The position numbers were made by a program, and so were the translations under genes. This document shows, in pieces, positions 36,324 through 49,056 of a stretch of DNA of 64,000 nt. The stretch covers positions 1,822,501 through 1,886,500 of the forward strand of contig SMMW01000080.1 in NCBI GenBank assembly GCA_004794655.1, given 5' to 3'. Under the pieces are notes generated by a model. It was not told the DNA's origin, made no database searches, and saw nothing but the letters and a program-made list of their open reading frames with translations. Each line of letters begins with the position of its first letter. The first letter of the stretch is position 1. Origin of the DNA: Marisa cornuarietis (taxonomy: Eukaryota > Mollusca > Gastropoda > Architaenioglossa > Ampullariidae).

Positions 36324-36528
36324 CTTCCCCCCACTACACCAGTGTAGATCGATGTTGGTAGATACAACACCCTGATGTCTACTCACCCTGACTACCGCAA
36401 CCTCACACAACTCGCTTCTGTCTTCCTTTCCTCATGTCGGCGACAGCAACTGTCGATCGCCGCTACTCGTGGCGGTTATTGTGGTGTAACATGTCTGCTG
36501 TACTGAGATGCTATAAAGTTTAAAGTCT

Positions 36529-36534
36529 AATAAA
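36529..36534 (+). promoter_or_regulatory. poly(A) signal of B1
   Basis: AATAAA about 206 nt after the stop, in a 3' UTR shared with B2. Confidence 0.8.
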
Positions 36535-36545
36535 AATCTGTTGAA

Positions 36546-39105
36546 CATAGTCACAGTGTTTTCGTTTTATTCTACCAACCCGTTTTAGTTCAAAATGTAC
36601 ACAGGCAGGTCCGGCGCAAGGCTGTGCTGTAGGCAAAAGACAAATACTGCGCACCACCCACCCGCCACCAGAAAGTGAACCATTCAACAAAACTATTTGA
36701 ATAATTATACATTTAGGCTCAACCCTATTTTCTTTACTCAGAATTCAAACAATACGCATAGCCCGAAACATTACCATTCATGATTGTCTTGGTTTGTGTC
36801 AGGACTCATCAGATTTGCATTCGCGAGCAAACATGCAGCCAAAATATCTAGCACTCATTCGACAAGTTAACAGACAATGCCATTCTATCCATAAAGAACA
36901 ATTTATGGTGACAAATGACAAATTATATCCTAGCTGAATGTGCATCACGTGTAACATTCCTTCCTTTCACACAACAGCAGTGGCTCAGGTTTTTTCCTTT
37001 GCCTGCAGACCTCACCAAGCGTGACTGTGAAGTGGTAAAGACTAGAGACAGGACTATAGCGAACCCACTATCTCTACAACATCACTAACTCAACCACTTG
37101 TATTCATGCAAGCACGAAAGGTAGTATAGAAAATAAGGAAATATAATTAGTTAAAGAGAATAATCGTGTTAATAAAAAGTAAAAATATATACAGCTTCAT
37201 CAGCTATACGACAGTTTATAAAAATCATACAAACTCCTCTTTACAAACTCTCATGACGGCGTGGTTGTAGGACCATGGACGTGTATCCACTCTTGAATCA
37301 TGATTTGTTCGCTTTTGTCCTTCGGACACAGTCTAGTTGACAAATATAATTTTTTCTGCACAATCCAGTCCACATATATATATATATATATTACAGAACA
37401 ACTCAGTTAAGTTCACAGATATTCTTGACGGCAATTCACAGTTCTATTGCACAGTTTAGTACAAAGATCTGAAAGACCTGTAGCAATACAACTTTGCAAG
37501 ATGATAGTTCCAAGCACTTGAGCAGACAAATACAAAGTAAAATCAAACAGCAGCTTTAACAAGTTCTTGCGAGATGTCTGCAGCCGCTCAGAAAAGTTAG
37601 GTTTTCACACCTTCCTGTGGGTTTTAAGTTTAAAAACTACCTTTTCCCTGAACTTGCTTGTCCAGCCCTGTTATTGTTGTCTAACTTTCTTTAAGTGTTA
37701 GAGATTTATCTCTACCCTTTCTCCACTAAGCCACCCTACTTAGCTCCTTTCAATCTTTTTCTCCTCTCTTTCTCATCTTACAGACGAATCAACAAGTAAA
37801 ACCACACTGACTAATGTGGTTTTCTACAAGAACTCATAACGACCAGAAGTGTTTGAATCCAGAAGTGTCAAAGAATGGCTTATTAAAATTAAACCTTTTT
37901 CGAGAATTTGCTCTCCGTTTTTGATTAATAAGAACTAACGTTTGTCAAGAAAAAGTATATCTGTTTTTCAGTTGCAGACGTGCATCATGCAGACATGGAT
38001 ACTTGCATGCCTACAAAATGAGACCTACACTTATGAGTAGGGGGATTTCAAACATTCGTGTAAAAGACTTTATGGAGTGGTAATTCATTGCACACTGGTG
38101 CAGACAAGAAATTTGCAGCACCTGAACTTTGTCTTACTTTGGTGTTGGGTCTAAAACTCAAGCTATCACAGCTTGTAGCATCTAGACCACCCTCATCGCA
38201 GCTACCCCCCTTCCGCATGTTCCCATCTGCAGAGTTATACCTGACAGGTGGGCGGGGCGGTACAAGAGAGAGGCTTGGTCTTTCTGAAAAAAATCCTTTT
38301 TCTCTCCTTCATGTCGCTGACTGGCATCGAGTACTGAGACGAAAATGTTTAGCCTTTTTTTATGCCACCTTTAAAAAGACCATATTACATGAACAGTCAC
38401 ACTTATAGTTGGTTTCTTTGAGTTCTAACCTGTTGTAATTAGTACAACTGCATTTTCTTTAACACACAGCTGCCCCTCACACCTTCTTTCTTGGGTGGCG
38501 AAAAGGGGCGACTGACCAAGGAGCCCCAACGCATAACGCCTAGTGGGATGGTACCTCGGGAGATGAAGATAATCTATAGTTTTGATATTATTATTATTAT
38601 TATTATTCAGAAACCGTTCCACTATATACAGTATTTAATACCGGGTAGAAAGGCCCCACATGGCTACTTGACCAGGTCTCCACATCCCACTAGTGTCGGC
38701 GCTATTTTACTTGAGCCTTGAGTAGAGTTTGAGTAGAGTTCTCAGGGGCCATGTCAAACACTGGCCACCAAGTATTGTCGTGGCCACACTAATCTCATGG
38801 ATATCCACCATCGCGGACACAAAAGAAAAACACCAGCTGCTGATCTCTGTTCCAGTCCTCTAGGATGTTTGGCTTTAAACCCCCCAACACCAGCAGTTGT
38901 TGATTGGTTTCATGACTTCATAATACTTTCAAAAAAGTCACGCAGTGTTCATTGTTAATTTTAAACAATTGCTTGCAAATATACAAACATACATACATAG
39001 TGAGTTACATACAAGTTTGTAAACTAAAAATGTGTGCAAAAACAAGAGAAAGAAAGATAAAGACAAAAGACGGATGAACAAAAAAGACAACACGAACTGG
39101 TTTAT

Positions 39106-39179
<74 letters not shown>

Positions 39180-39400
39180 GAGGGGGCTGTATTGTTTGTG
39201 TGTTCGCACAGATGATTCTAAGTGCTTTCGTGTGTCTGCGTCTCACTGAGTGTGTGTGTGTGTGTGTCTATTGCATGTGACTGTGATGTGTATGAGCGTG
39301 TTTCTAAAAACGAAAAATATAGCCCTGACAACAAATACGTATAAACCTATATATATATATATATATATCTTAATTCTAAACTCATAAAATCTATTCTCTC
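36546..39400. other. no gene seen
   Basis: Contains AT microsatellites (37374-37390, 39348-39368), an ATT run at 38585-38607 and a long (GT)n at 39109-39177. A block around 38470-38700 is GC-richer and may be an old repeat. Short open frames lack support. Confidence 0.5.
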
Positions 39401-39498
39401 CAGTTTAACCTCTGTCTGCTTTATTTCTCTTATCAACATGCTTTATTGTTCAAATATCAAAAAGGAACAAATGTTATCAACACTGTTTGTCTTCACAG

Positions 39499-39655
39499 TG
39501 GACTAGTCCATGGGGTTTTAATCCTCAAGTCATATGATCCTCATGTCTGCGACGATGCCATTCCCCCAGAGTGTCCAAAACTCAGTATGCAGGCGACTGG
39601 AGGGAGACTAAGACCTCGGACGTACGTAGTACCATGGATCAACCACAGCGGTTAG
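39499..39655 (+). pseudogene. orphan A-type exon 3, open to a stop
   Basis: After an acceptor 'cttcacag' the frame matches A exon 3: GLVHGVLILKSYDPHVC, then C-x7-C, and continues about 24 codons further than A1 before TAG. Both exon 3 cysteines are kept. An AATAAA at 39776-39781 sits in a recognisable A-type 3' UTR. No matching exon 1 or 2 was found upstream in this window, so it is probably a relic, although the frame is undamaged. Confidence 0.65.
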
Positions 39656-39842
39656 ATATCTATTTCTCTTGTTGATCTAACAGTAACTCCCCTTGCATCG
39701 CCAACAGCATTCGTCGGTCTCCATATTTGCTTAAATCAAGAGTCCATGGTTGTAGTGACTGCTTCCACGAAACCGAATAAAGACATGTAGTCCGAGTGTT
39801 CTGACATGCTGTACATATTTAAGGCAGCCAACGTAGCCACAA

Positions 39843-40400
39843 ATGCCCGCGATTGAAATTTCGACCAGTATTTTGAAAATTTATATCTATTAACCTACAA
39901 TAAGCACAACTATCTGTAATACAGAATTTTAAAGAGCTTTTTTTAAAACTTTTATGAGGTGTGAATTTTAAGAAATCTAGCTTTTGTTTTCTTGTACTAA
40001 AATCAAATGAAAGATTGTAACTGTATGTGACGGTAAATCATAGATCGGGAAGAAAGCACAAATCTTGAAATCAACATGAAACAATATTCTAACATAAAGT
40101 GCAAAACAAACATATTTTATTAGACTTTAAATATTACCTTCTGTTTTCTTCTCATTTCCGGACGTTGGAGTACAAATCCATGTCAAATGGAGTAACCGGC
40201 AACCGACTTCGATACGGCGCTTAATCGAGTAAGACATAGCCGGCTTTTGGATAAAACGAAATGGGATTGGTTGACATTTTTTCAGCTGCTAAAGGGAAGT
40301 AATCCAAAGTGGAACAGCTCCTAAAGGTTCCAGTAGTTTTCTCCCTTATGTATTCATTCATTTGCGAACAGGGCGATGTGTTGTGTGCTGCTACCCTACT
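39843..40400. repeat. repeat Y, copy 3
   Basis: Matches 23232-23800 and 25943-26490. Confidence 0.7.
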
Positions 40401-40439
40401 TGTGAACGCAGCCCCCGCGGAGAAAGAGTTAATAATAAT

Positions 40440-40600
40440 CCGTTGAATTAATTTAGTCACAGTGTTCCACTTAATTTTTACATCGCTGTTTGAGCTCCAA
40501 CGCTACACAACTGCGAATCGAATTCTCAGAAACACTTTTTTCTCTATTCATCTCGCTGTTCCCCTTTCTTTCTCTCCTTCACACACATACATAAGCACAT
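40440..40600 (+). pseudogene. relic of a B-type gene 3' flank
   Basis: Resembles 49070-49215, just downstream of B2 ('tttagtcacagtgttcc', 'ctttctttctctccttcaca'). No coding exon remains. Confidence 0.4.
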
Positions 40601-40680
40601 GGATGGATGGATGGATGGATGGATGGATGGATGGATGGATGGATGGATGGATGGATGGATGGATGGATGGATGGATGGAT
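40601..40680. repeat. (ATGG)n tetranucleotide repeat
   Basis: About 20 perfect units. Confidence 0.95.
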
Positions 40681-40699
40681 CTTATTAAAGTCATTTTGT

Positions 40700-41856
40700 A
40701 GTCTCATAGAAGGAGTCCAGATAAACTCGGCTATGTAAAAAGCTCTACACACAAATTAGCACATCAAATATCAAAACACAGAACCTAAGAGTATACCCAC
40801 TCACATACGCGACACCTGCTTCACACATAAGAAAGATAACAACGATACCTTAAAAGAGAAATCATTTTTAAGACGAATAGCCAGCGAAATAAATCTAAGA
40901 AACCGGTACCATCATTCCCTCCTAAGGCCTCTCACTGATCAATGAGCATTACAACTCATTAACTCGTGACAATTATCCAGTCTTTTACTAAAGAACAACG
41001 AGTGTCACAATACTCCCTCGTTCTAACACATTCCTTAACCCTTATATCCTGACTCTCACCGCATTCGCTTCCATGTGGAGAAAATACCATTAAAACGGTT
41101 GAAATAAGCTAGCAGAAAACTGTTAACATCGTCTATTTTAGTAGGCAGTGCACTGTGTGCTTTGTACTTATAGCAACTAAAATCTGGTGCAAACTTTCGG
41201 TTAACCAGTGACATTTGCCCTCAACGTTGATCATTTTTAGCTCCTGCTGTTCGGTTTCGTTTTCGAAAGGAAAATAATAATTCGAAAGGAAACGAAAAGA
41301 GGCCAATGAAGTAAATGAAGGCTAATTGTATTGACTTAACTTCGGGGCCAGCACAAGGAAATTCGACAATTAGTGAAAATGTTTCTGCAATCAACTGTGG
41401 CAGCTGATTTAGCGACAACATTAACCTTTCAACGGCACGTAAACTGAAGCTGCCACTGGTTGTACACAGGGAGTAGACATCGAGGGGCAGTGCACAAGGC
41501 TGGTGATGTTCGCCAGTTTATTTGTTATAGTCTCATCAAAAAACGACTCTAACGTGAGTTCAAACAGACGATGCCATTGATTGCTGATTTGTAGAAATCA
41601 AGAGAATGAAAACATAACATTTTTAAGTGAATTAGATCGAAGAAAGAAAAAGTCGAGAGACGCTGCTGGCTGTGTGTAGGGGGACATGCCTGTCGCCACA
41701 TCACACAGGCGCTCCCTCCCAACTCCCCCACGGTTTTTTTTTTATTTCTGTTCTTTAAAAGAGTGTCAATTCCAATATACCGTCCTAATATTCAATAGTT
41801 TATTTCCCAGTCACAGTGGAGCACCATCGCAGTATTTGTTTAACGGTTCAGATAAC

Positions 41857-41913
<57 letters not shown>

Positions 41914-42450
41914 GTTCGTTCAATTATTAATAAGATAGCATTAGTAGTAGTAGTAGTAGTGTGCCCTTTTCCACTCGTTGTCCCCTTATCTTTTCTGTCG
42001 TCTTGGTTGGTTTCGTTAATTTCTCCCTCTCATGATTATTGTTGTTATAATTAGTAAGGCGCCATGAGCTTGCTGTAAAGGATACGGCGCTAACCATTAA
42101 TATTATTATTAAGAATCCAGAAAATGATGTAATCAATATTTGTAAATATGACATTTAGCTATACTTAGACATCGTTAAAAAATGTTTTGATTTTAGGAGA
42201 CGATGTAGAACTAGTTTTAGATACAGTGACTGATGTTTTTTAAATTAACCTAATATCTTAAACGATAAGTAAATTAGGGTAAGAATTTAATTTAGATAAA
42301 TCTAATACTGCTACTTTTAAGGAACAAACCTTATCTTGGGTAACAAGAAATCGTTCAGTGGTAATCAGTACAAATCTGCGGCAAATATCTATATCTTGCC
42401 CCCTATATATCCACGCGTTAACCTCTCTCTCATGCCGTAAATCACATGCC
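40700..42450. repeat. segmental duplication block Z, copy 2
   Basis: Collinear with 26500-28215. Includes a repeat X-like part (41000-41590), (CA)n at 41859-41911, a TAATATTATT tail at about 42096-42112 and the RT fragment below. Confidence 0.75.
42195..42445 (+). mobile_element. decayed LINE reverse-transcriptase fragment
   Basis: Duplicate of 27965-28215 (GDDVELVLDTVTD, NLDKSNTATF), with stops and frame breaks. Confidence 0.5.
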
Positions 42451-42934
42451 TTGTCATGCTACAGAGTTCGAATCCTTTGGCTTCTCTGGTCTTTGGTGAA
42501 AACTCCTGATATTGTTACGCTGTTTTACAGGATATCATGACTATGATGCAGACATCATTATATTGTTCCTTTTTAGAAACAAGTCCTAATCCTCATATCA
42601 AGTAGATAAGCTTTCGGAGAGACATCCATACCTGTGATGCATGCCAATACATTTGTAAAGAGTTTCCCATTTATGCTACATATTTTATACAGGACACATT
42701 GCAGATCACCATATAAAGCCTACATTATGCCATTAAACATACATAGAAGAAGACCAGGATTGGGCCTGACAAGACTATTATTATTTACTGTTCGGATATG
42801 GTTTTGCACAAGGTTTTGGAGATCCAAATTTTGTGCTGTAAAATTAAAAAAAATGTAGGGGGGTTGACAGAATTTTTGTTTTACACCGAGCTAGCAACTA
42901 AGGCTAAATCATGGCAAAGCAGCCAGCCTTGTAA
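42451..42934. other. no gene seen
   Basis: Intergenic DNA with nothing recognised. Confidence 0.45.
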
Positions 42935-43048
42935 ACTGATGCCACATGAAGAAAAAGAACAGTGTGCCCGAGACGAGAGCTGAACCTAGTGCAACTAACC
43001 CTCACTATATTGGTGACATGCGCTAACCGTTGCACCACCGGATAACTA
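42935..43048 (-). mobile_element. probable tRNA-derived SINE
   Basis: On the - strand 'ggtggtgcaacggttagcgc' fits a pol III A box; about 45 nt on, 'ggttcagctctcg' resembles a degenerate B box. There is no full tRNA fold, so a SINE head is more likely than a tRNA gene. Confidence 0.5.
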
Positions 43049-43744
43049 AAAAAAGATGCAAGATTGCTATGAGCAAGAATGGTACTTTGATATTTCCTTT
43101 GTAGAACGAAACCAGTTTTGTCTTTCATTTTAGTAAAATTTTACAGAAATCTCTCACCTGTATTGTATAAAAGTGCTCATGTTCGATGCATTAGTTCTTT
43201 TGGTTTTTTTCTGTCTCTCTTTCACTCACACACACAGAAACAAATGTGTTGGCACGCGTGCGCGCTAGTGTGTATAAGTGTTATATTTATGTTTGTGTTT
43301 ATGTGTCTGTCAGAATCTGTGTGCAGATGCGTTTGAGTATCTTGTTAGTCTCAATGTGGTTCTGGTCAAATTTTTGTGTATGGAGAACACATAGTTTTAC
43401 TGTCGTCAAATGAAATTAAATAAGGTCAATTAGAGCCCGTAGGAAGGTACAGATGTACACTAAACTGGAGTGTAACTGTATACTGTCCTTGAAAACTGAC
43501 CACATTTTCACAGCCACTTAGTACAAAGGGGCTTTTGTACCAGCTTTTAGAGAAGCAATTTGTAAGGCGGGCGGGGTAAAGGCAAACTTTTTACTCCTGG
43601 CGCGAAAGAATGGGGGTGAACCCATGTGGAGGCCGGCACACGGCGCTGACTTGTACACCAGGTCAGCTTTCGCTGATTACAGCTACCTAACCCGAGAAAT
43701 ATACGGGGTGCAGGTCACAGACGTTGCCGATTGCCTGTTCGAAA
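43049..43744. other. no gene seen
   Basis: Contains a GC-rich block at about 43565-43740 with 'gttcgaaacccg' (B box-like), possibly another short retroposon. Confidence 0.4.
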
Positions 43745-44300
43745 CCCGTGTATCCATCTCATAAATTCATTGTCATGTCTACTAGACCGCTATCTGCATT
43801 TCCATGCCAATTTCTCTACAAGTAGTTTTATGCATACACACTATATTATACTCTGGGAAAGCACTATAATATTCGAGGCTGGGAGCAAAACTATGGGACC
43901 ACCCATAGTGCGTTCTGCGCGTGGATTTAATAACTGACTGCCTACTCTTATTAACAGTTTCCTTTCCGTGCCCTTAGACATCTCTTATACAGGCGTGCGT
44001 GTGTATCAATGAGCTTTTGATTTATCATTTTCTACCAACCTCCAACCCATCATTTGTGAAAGGTAAATGGCAAAAAAATCTCATTCTCTGGTTAGTTTTT
44101 TTTTTCTCACATAATTTCTCTCACGGAAAAGGAGAATGAGAGAAAGGACAAAAGCAAAGAAAGATGGATTGAAGAAATAAGAGAAGGAAAATAAAAGAAC
44201 ACAATACACACATGCAGACATTAAGCTGTATTTGAAAACAAGTTCGCTCTTTTGCAGTACCCTACTGGCGTTAATTCCTGCCCTCCTGTTCAAAACTAGT
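43745..44300 (+). pseudogene. B-type gene relic (upstream flank joined to intron 1 end and exon 2 start)
   Basis: 43755-43900 matches the B1 upstream flank (28530-28680). 43890-44255 matches the end of B1 intron 1 (35330-35660), so promoter and exon 1 were deleted. The exon 2 match begins after 'cttttgcag' at about 44257 but is degenerate and stops after about 35 nt. Confidence 0.65.
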
Positions 44301-46069
44301 CACTCAGATTTCTAGATGTATGAACAATCCTAAAGTACCGTACGAGTACATCAAAATAATCCAAGGGCGACAACTTATTCGAACATCCAATGACTTCAGA
44401 TAAATTAATAAGTGAACACGCAAGGCCCAGAATTATTTGTTATAAAAATAAAACAAGACAGATAACTACAGGATAGAGAACATCCACTCTCTCTTTCAGT
44501 TACTGCATAAACTTTCACACACAGAATAGTGAGCTTGGAAAATAAAGAACAGAGGCTAATTCCTTACTACGGGTAGAACTTTACACACCCGTAGACCCGT
44601 GAAGCTGGAGACAGGGATACTGCACCAAGTCCCACGCACATAAACATTAACAGCATAAAAAACTATCAATATTTAAAACCACCCTAGTTCAACAGCTACA
44701 CCTAGATCAGGTGAGAAAACAGACACGAGGTCTAAAGACAATCTCTCACCGACTCGGTACCAAACGATACAAACCCACGACAGGTCACGTCGGGGTCACT
44801 CACCAATTGTTGGCGAGCACACTCGGACACACACAGACTCCACAGACAAAGCACACCTGCAAACACTGTGTTCCACATGTATTCTTTCAGACAACAAATC
44901 ACTAACACCTGTACGTGGGCTCAAACGTTTCCAATAATCGGGTGAACTAACAATATATTCTTTACTAAATAACAAAAGAAAAGTTCATCATAAATATTAT
45001 TCTCTAATTAAAAGCCTATAAACATCATACAGAAAATATCCTATACTGAGTCCACTCCAAATTAAATGTCTACAAGGAGTTTATATTAAAAGTCTGTGTT
45101 TTTTTCTCTTCTTCGTTGACGGGACATACACACTCTTCCTTGTAGACGGGTCCTATACGACTTGCTGTTGTTAGGAGGGGGGTTGACACGGCAAACAGTT
45201 CCACTCTTACAGACTTGTTCACTGGCGTTGATCATACGGACAGCATACATCGACCAAACAACTCCGACAGTCTTAACGGCAGACAAATGATCAAGTCAAT
45301 AATAATTCCCACAGTAGGTAAACGTACTCCACACAGTTATACAATCTTCCCAGGAGATCACACAGCAGCTGGGAAATTCGTAAAGCGAGGAACCACACAG
45401 TCGTTTATCAATAACAATCCACACAGTTGATAGTATTCCATATAAAGTTAATAGTATTCCTCACAGTTAATATTACTCCACACAGTTAATATACCTCCAC
45501 ACAAATTAATATTCCACAATTCCACACAGTTAATATTCCACGCAGTTAATATTACTCCACACAGTTAATATTACTCCACACAGTTAATATTCTATACAGT
45601 TAATTTCAATTCTGACCTCTTTCACAAATTCTTCCTTGTACCAGACTCTCACGTCTGCTTCTCTCTTCCAATTCCTATTTCACGCCCCCTACCTAAACAT
45701 CAAATTCAGGAGTGACAATCCCTACTATTACAAGAAAACAATCAAGGGCGACAGCCTCGTTACACCAAACATTCAAACAACGAAATATTACAAGAAATTC
45801 AACATTACTACATGCGAAGTACAGGTATGCAATCCAAATCAGTGACTGTGAACACTGTCAGACACTTAACGCTGATATGTAACAATGCAAAGTCACGAGT
45901 TTGACAATGGAAACACGTAAAATAATACTTCTCATCCTACATATTATCACAGGCTATGAAACAAGTACAATTTTTGAATTCAACACGATAAAAATTTCCT
46001 TTAACATTCCAGTGGGTCTTGATGTTTTAGACTGGAATGAGTGACATCTCTCTCTCTCTCTCTAAAGAC
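44301..46069. other. no gene seen; contains a minisatellite
   Basis: Probably inserted DNA between the B relic and the B2 upstream flank. It holds a 16-20-bp tandem repeat (45417-45606). No coding domain recognised. Confidence 0.45.
45417..45606. repeat. minisatellite, unit about 16-20 bp
   Basis: About ten imperfect copies of 'ccacacagttaatattactc'. Confidence 0.8.
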
Positions 46070-46686
46070 AAAATAAATCTTGACTGGGACCAAAGGTTAA
46101 ATATAATAGCTCTATTTTAACAGCAATAAGCGTCTATTTTTTCTCACCTCAGTCCTCTCTCATCAGACTAACTTCGTCAAAACTATTCTTTGATATCTTC
46201 ACCCGTCCACAAATACTCCGCCACCTCTGTACCTAAAGTCTCTTGCGGTGCAATTATCGTCAGTAAATTAGTTTCCTATTATTCCTAATTGTTAATGACA
46301 GCGAACATTAACAGCTTATAATTAACTGGATTTACCGTGCATGGATACTGTACAACTACAGACATTTTGCTTTAAAAATTAGCTTTGCTCAACCACTCAT
46401 GAAATGTACAATAATCATCACAAAAAAGACCCAAGGGTTTTTAATATAAAAAAAGTTTAAAAGAACAATAATTAGCTGACTTATTTCTATGTGTCTGCTT
46501 AGTTTATTTTGTGTACTGAAATATACTAAACTGATATGGGAACAGACTTCTCCTAATGCTTGCATAATTATGATGCCTCCCCTCCCTCCCTCCCTCCCTC
46601 CCCACTAATAATCCGCAGGTTCTGCTACTTTAAGTCTCAGGCCGTGCAATTATCGTCAGTAAATTAATTTTCATATTAGCCCTAAT
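46070..46686. other. B2 upstream flank
   Basis: 46300-46550 matches 28860-29050 and 34540-34770. A CCCTCC run lies at 46578-46602. No gene seen. Confidence 0.55.
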
Positions 46687-46843
46687 TGTTAATGACAGCG
46701 ATTGATAACTGTTTCTAATTAATGGGCAGAGTATAAATATCAGACCTGTTACAACGGTCAGCAGCAGAAACCACAGCGCCATCAACCGCCGTCAACCGCA
46801 GTCACTGCTGTCGTCGTCTTCTCGATCATCACAAACCTCAACC
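46687..46843 (+). promoter_or_regulatory. promoter and 5' UTR of B2
   Basis: TATAAATA at 46732-46739. Uninterrupted here, and a useful reference for the broken B1 promoter. Confidence 0.8.
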
Positions 46844-47414
46844 ATGAAGTGCATCGTGCTCCTCGCTCTTCTGGTCGTTGGTGAGTTGTGTTTCTTGTCT
46901 TTGTAAATGATTAATCTCAGTAGTAGAAGTAGCAACACTAAAGATATCGGAATGCATTTGTAATGACCAACGTATACTTACTGGGAGTCTCAAACAGACT
47001 CCAAATACTCTTAGTCGCAGCTTTATAAGCCGGGTAGCCCTAAACTTTGCCTACGAAGTGAATGCACATCGACTAAAATCACAGACAACGACTAAACAGC
47101 TTTTTAAGTATCCCATTGGCACATATTCCGAAAGTAATGTAAGATGTACCTACATCCGACCGGATTTAAATATGTTTTATGAAAATTCTACTAGCACAAC
47201 AAAAAACTTGATGTTTCGTGTTTCGTGCGTTACTCCAGTCAGTTCCTACACCCACGTATCCAGTTTGAAATTCTTTACAACTGTGTGGTCACTTATTCTA
47301 AGAATTGGTTTATCGTGCATGAGCAACTGCAAGCTCCGAAAAATACTTTGACCAGCTGATGACATTTTGTTTTAAAGACTCAGTCTAGCAACAGCGACAA
47401 CAGTCTGTTTTTTC

Positions 47415-47501
<87 letters not shown>

Positions 47502-48376
47502 GAGAGCTGTTAGAAAGAATTACAAGTAATATTTATTATTAATGAGTCATATATATATATATATGTTTAATGAATTGGCAAGCACAGCACAGGGAAATTT
47601 AAAGACAGAAGGCAAAACACAACTCTACACTCTACTCTCTGTTTGGGCAAGGATTCGTTTTGTAATAAACATTTTCATACTTTAGCAGCTTTGTAGAGAT
47701 CTCTTGACATATATTTTGCAATAGTGCGAATTTTTACAGATAAGGTTTTCTCTGTCAGTTTTTCTTTCGGATTCAGTTCCTGATGCTTCAACATGCATCT
47801 TGTATGCTACTTTTCTCCGACTCGGGCAATGCTCCCTTTTGTTAAATTTACCTTCGCTACAGTTAAGATGACAACATTAATCTTGTTCACTAATCTCTCA
47901 ATGTTCATATGTCACAGTAATAACAATCTTTGTCCCCCGCTTCCGAGGTGACCACCGACGAGTACATACGGTGAATAATTGACTGCATGCTATTATTATT
48001 GAATTTCACAGTTACCTTTTCTTGTGCTCAGACATCTCTTATACAGGCGTAAACATTAACACCGACCTCAAGACATCTTGGATTTATTAGAGATATCCTC
48101 ACATCTGAAAATGTCTTAAGACAAGAAAAGAAAGATGGATTGAAGAAAGGAAAGAAGGAAAAGAAGAAAACAACACACAAAGGCAGACAATGAACTGAAT
48201 TTTTTTTTTTAAAAGCACGTTCACTGTTTTGCAGCCGCCAACGCGCGCTTTTTCTGTCCTCCTGACCTGACGACCTTCGACTGTTTCGAGACAGCTCCTG
48301 GAGTTCCGGTCTGTCTGAATGACCGGACCTGGGTCTGTGGAAACTGCGGAGCCAAGCGAGCTTATTGCGAGTAAGT

Positions 48377-48470
<94 letters not shown>

Positions 48471-48851
48471 CTCTTGATAGTGTTCACTACTGGACTGTAT
48501 GTAAAACAGTTTTAAGATGCCAAATCAATCAATCAATCAATCACAAAGAAACGGGACCATATATACGGATGTGCCAATATACTAACACCCGCCCACTCAA
48601 TCACACAAGCCCACACCACCCCACTCTTCCCCTCTCCCCCTCCTCGCGCACATACACATTTGCAAATACACGTACACGCATAGCATTACCACCAACTGAG
48701 AGAAAGACAGATTCTTTGTTGAACCACATCATCAGCATGGTATTTGTTATTTTCACTATTATCTGCTTACAGAGCCAAGGCCACTGGAAGGACTCCCCCC
48801 ATCAAGACAGCAGAGGCACAGTGTGCAAGAACACCCAGGCCACAATGTTAA
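46844..48851 (+). CDS. B2: small secreted 8-cysteine peptide (83 aa)
   Basis: Three exons: 46844-46880, 48235-48370 and 48773-48851 (TAA); introns 1354 and 402 nt. The signal starts MKCIVLLALLVV, with likely cleavage after ANA. Spacing is C-x8-C-x9-C-x7-C-x2-C-x6-C-x17-C-x7-C, ending on the last cysteine. In exon 2 the product differs from B1 at about nine of 46 residues, mostly in the second half, while all cysteines are fixed. Charge changes include Gly to Arg, Met to Lys and Gln to Arg. This is the B copy with an intact promoter. Secreted; function unknown. Confidence 0.85.
47417..47495. repeat. compound (GT)n(GA)n in B2 intron 1
   Basis: GT tract to about 47471, then GA-rich. Confidence 0.9.
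48378..48470. repeat. (GT)n directly after the B2 exon 2 donor
   Basis: About 46 GT units beginning 8 nt after the exon end. Confidence 0.95.
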
Positions 48852-49056
48852 CTTCCCTCCACTACACCAGTGTAGAGCTGTGTTGGTAGATACAACACCC
48901 TGATGTCTACTCACCCTGACTACCGCAACCTCACACAACTCGCTTCTGTCTTCCTTTCCTCATGTCGGCGACACCAGCTGTCAATCGCCGCTACTCGTGG
49001 CGGTTATTGTGGTGTAACACGTCTGCTGTACTGAGATGCTATCATGTTTAAAGTCT

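Noticed and set aside
43720..43745. B box-like 'gttcgaaacccg' suggesting a tRNA gene
   Set aside because: No A box at the right distance and no cloverleaf arms were found.
8375..48851. Calling the 8-cysteine peptides conotoxin-like toxins or Kazal inhibitors
   Set aside because: There is no propeptide region and the cysteine spacing fits neither family; small size and secretion alone are not enough.
48365..48889. 174-codon frame running through the B2 intron 2 GT tract
   Set aside because: It reads through an intron and microsatellite; the three-exon B2 model explains the region.
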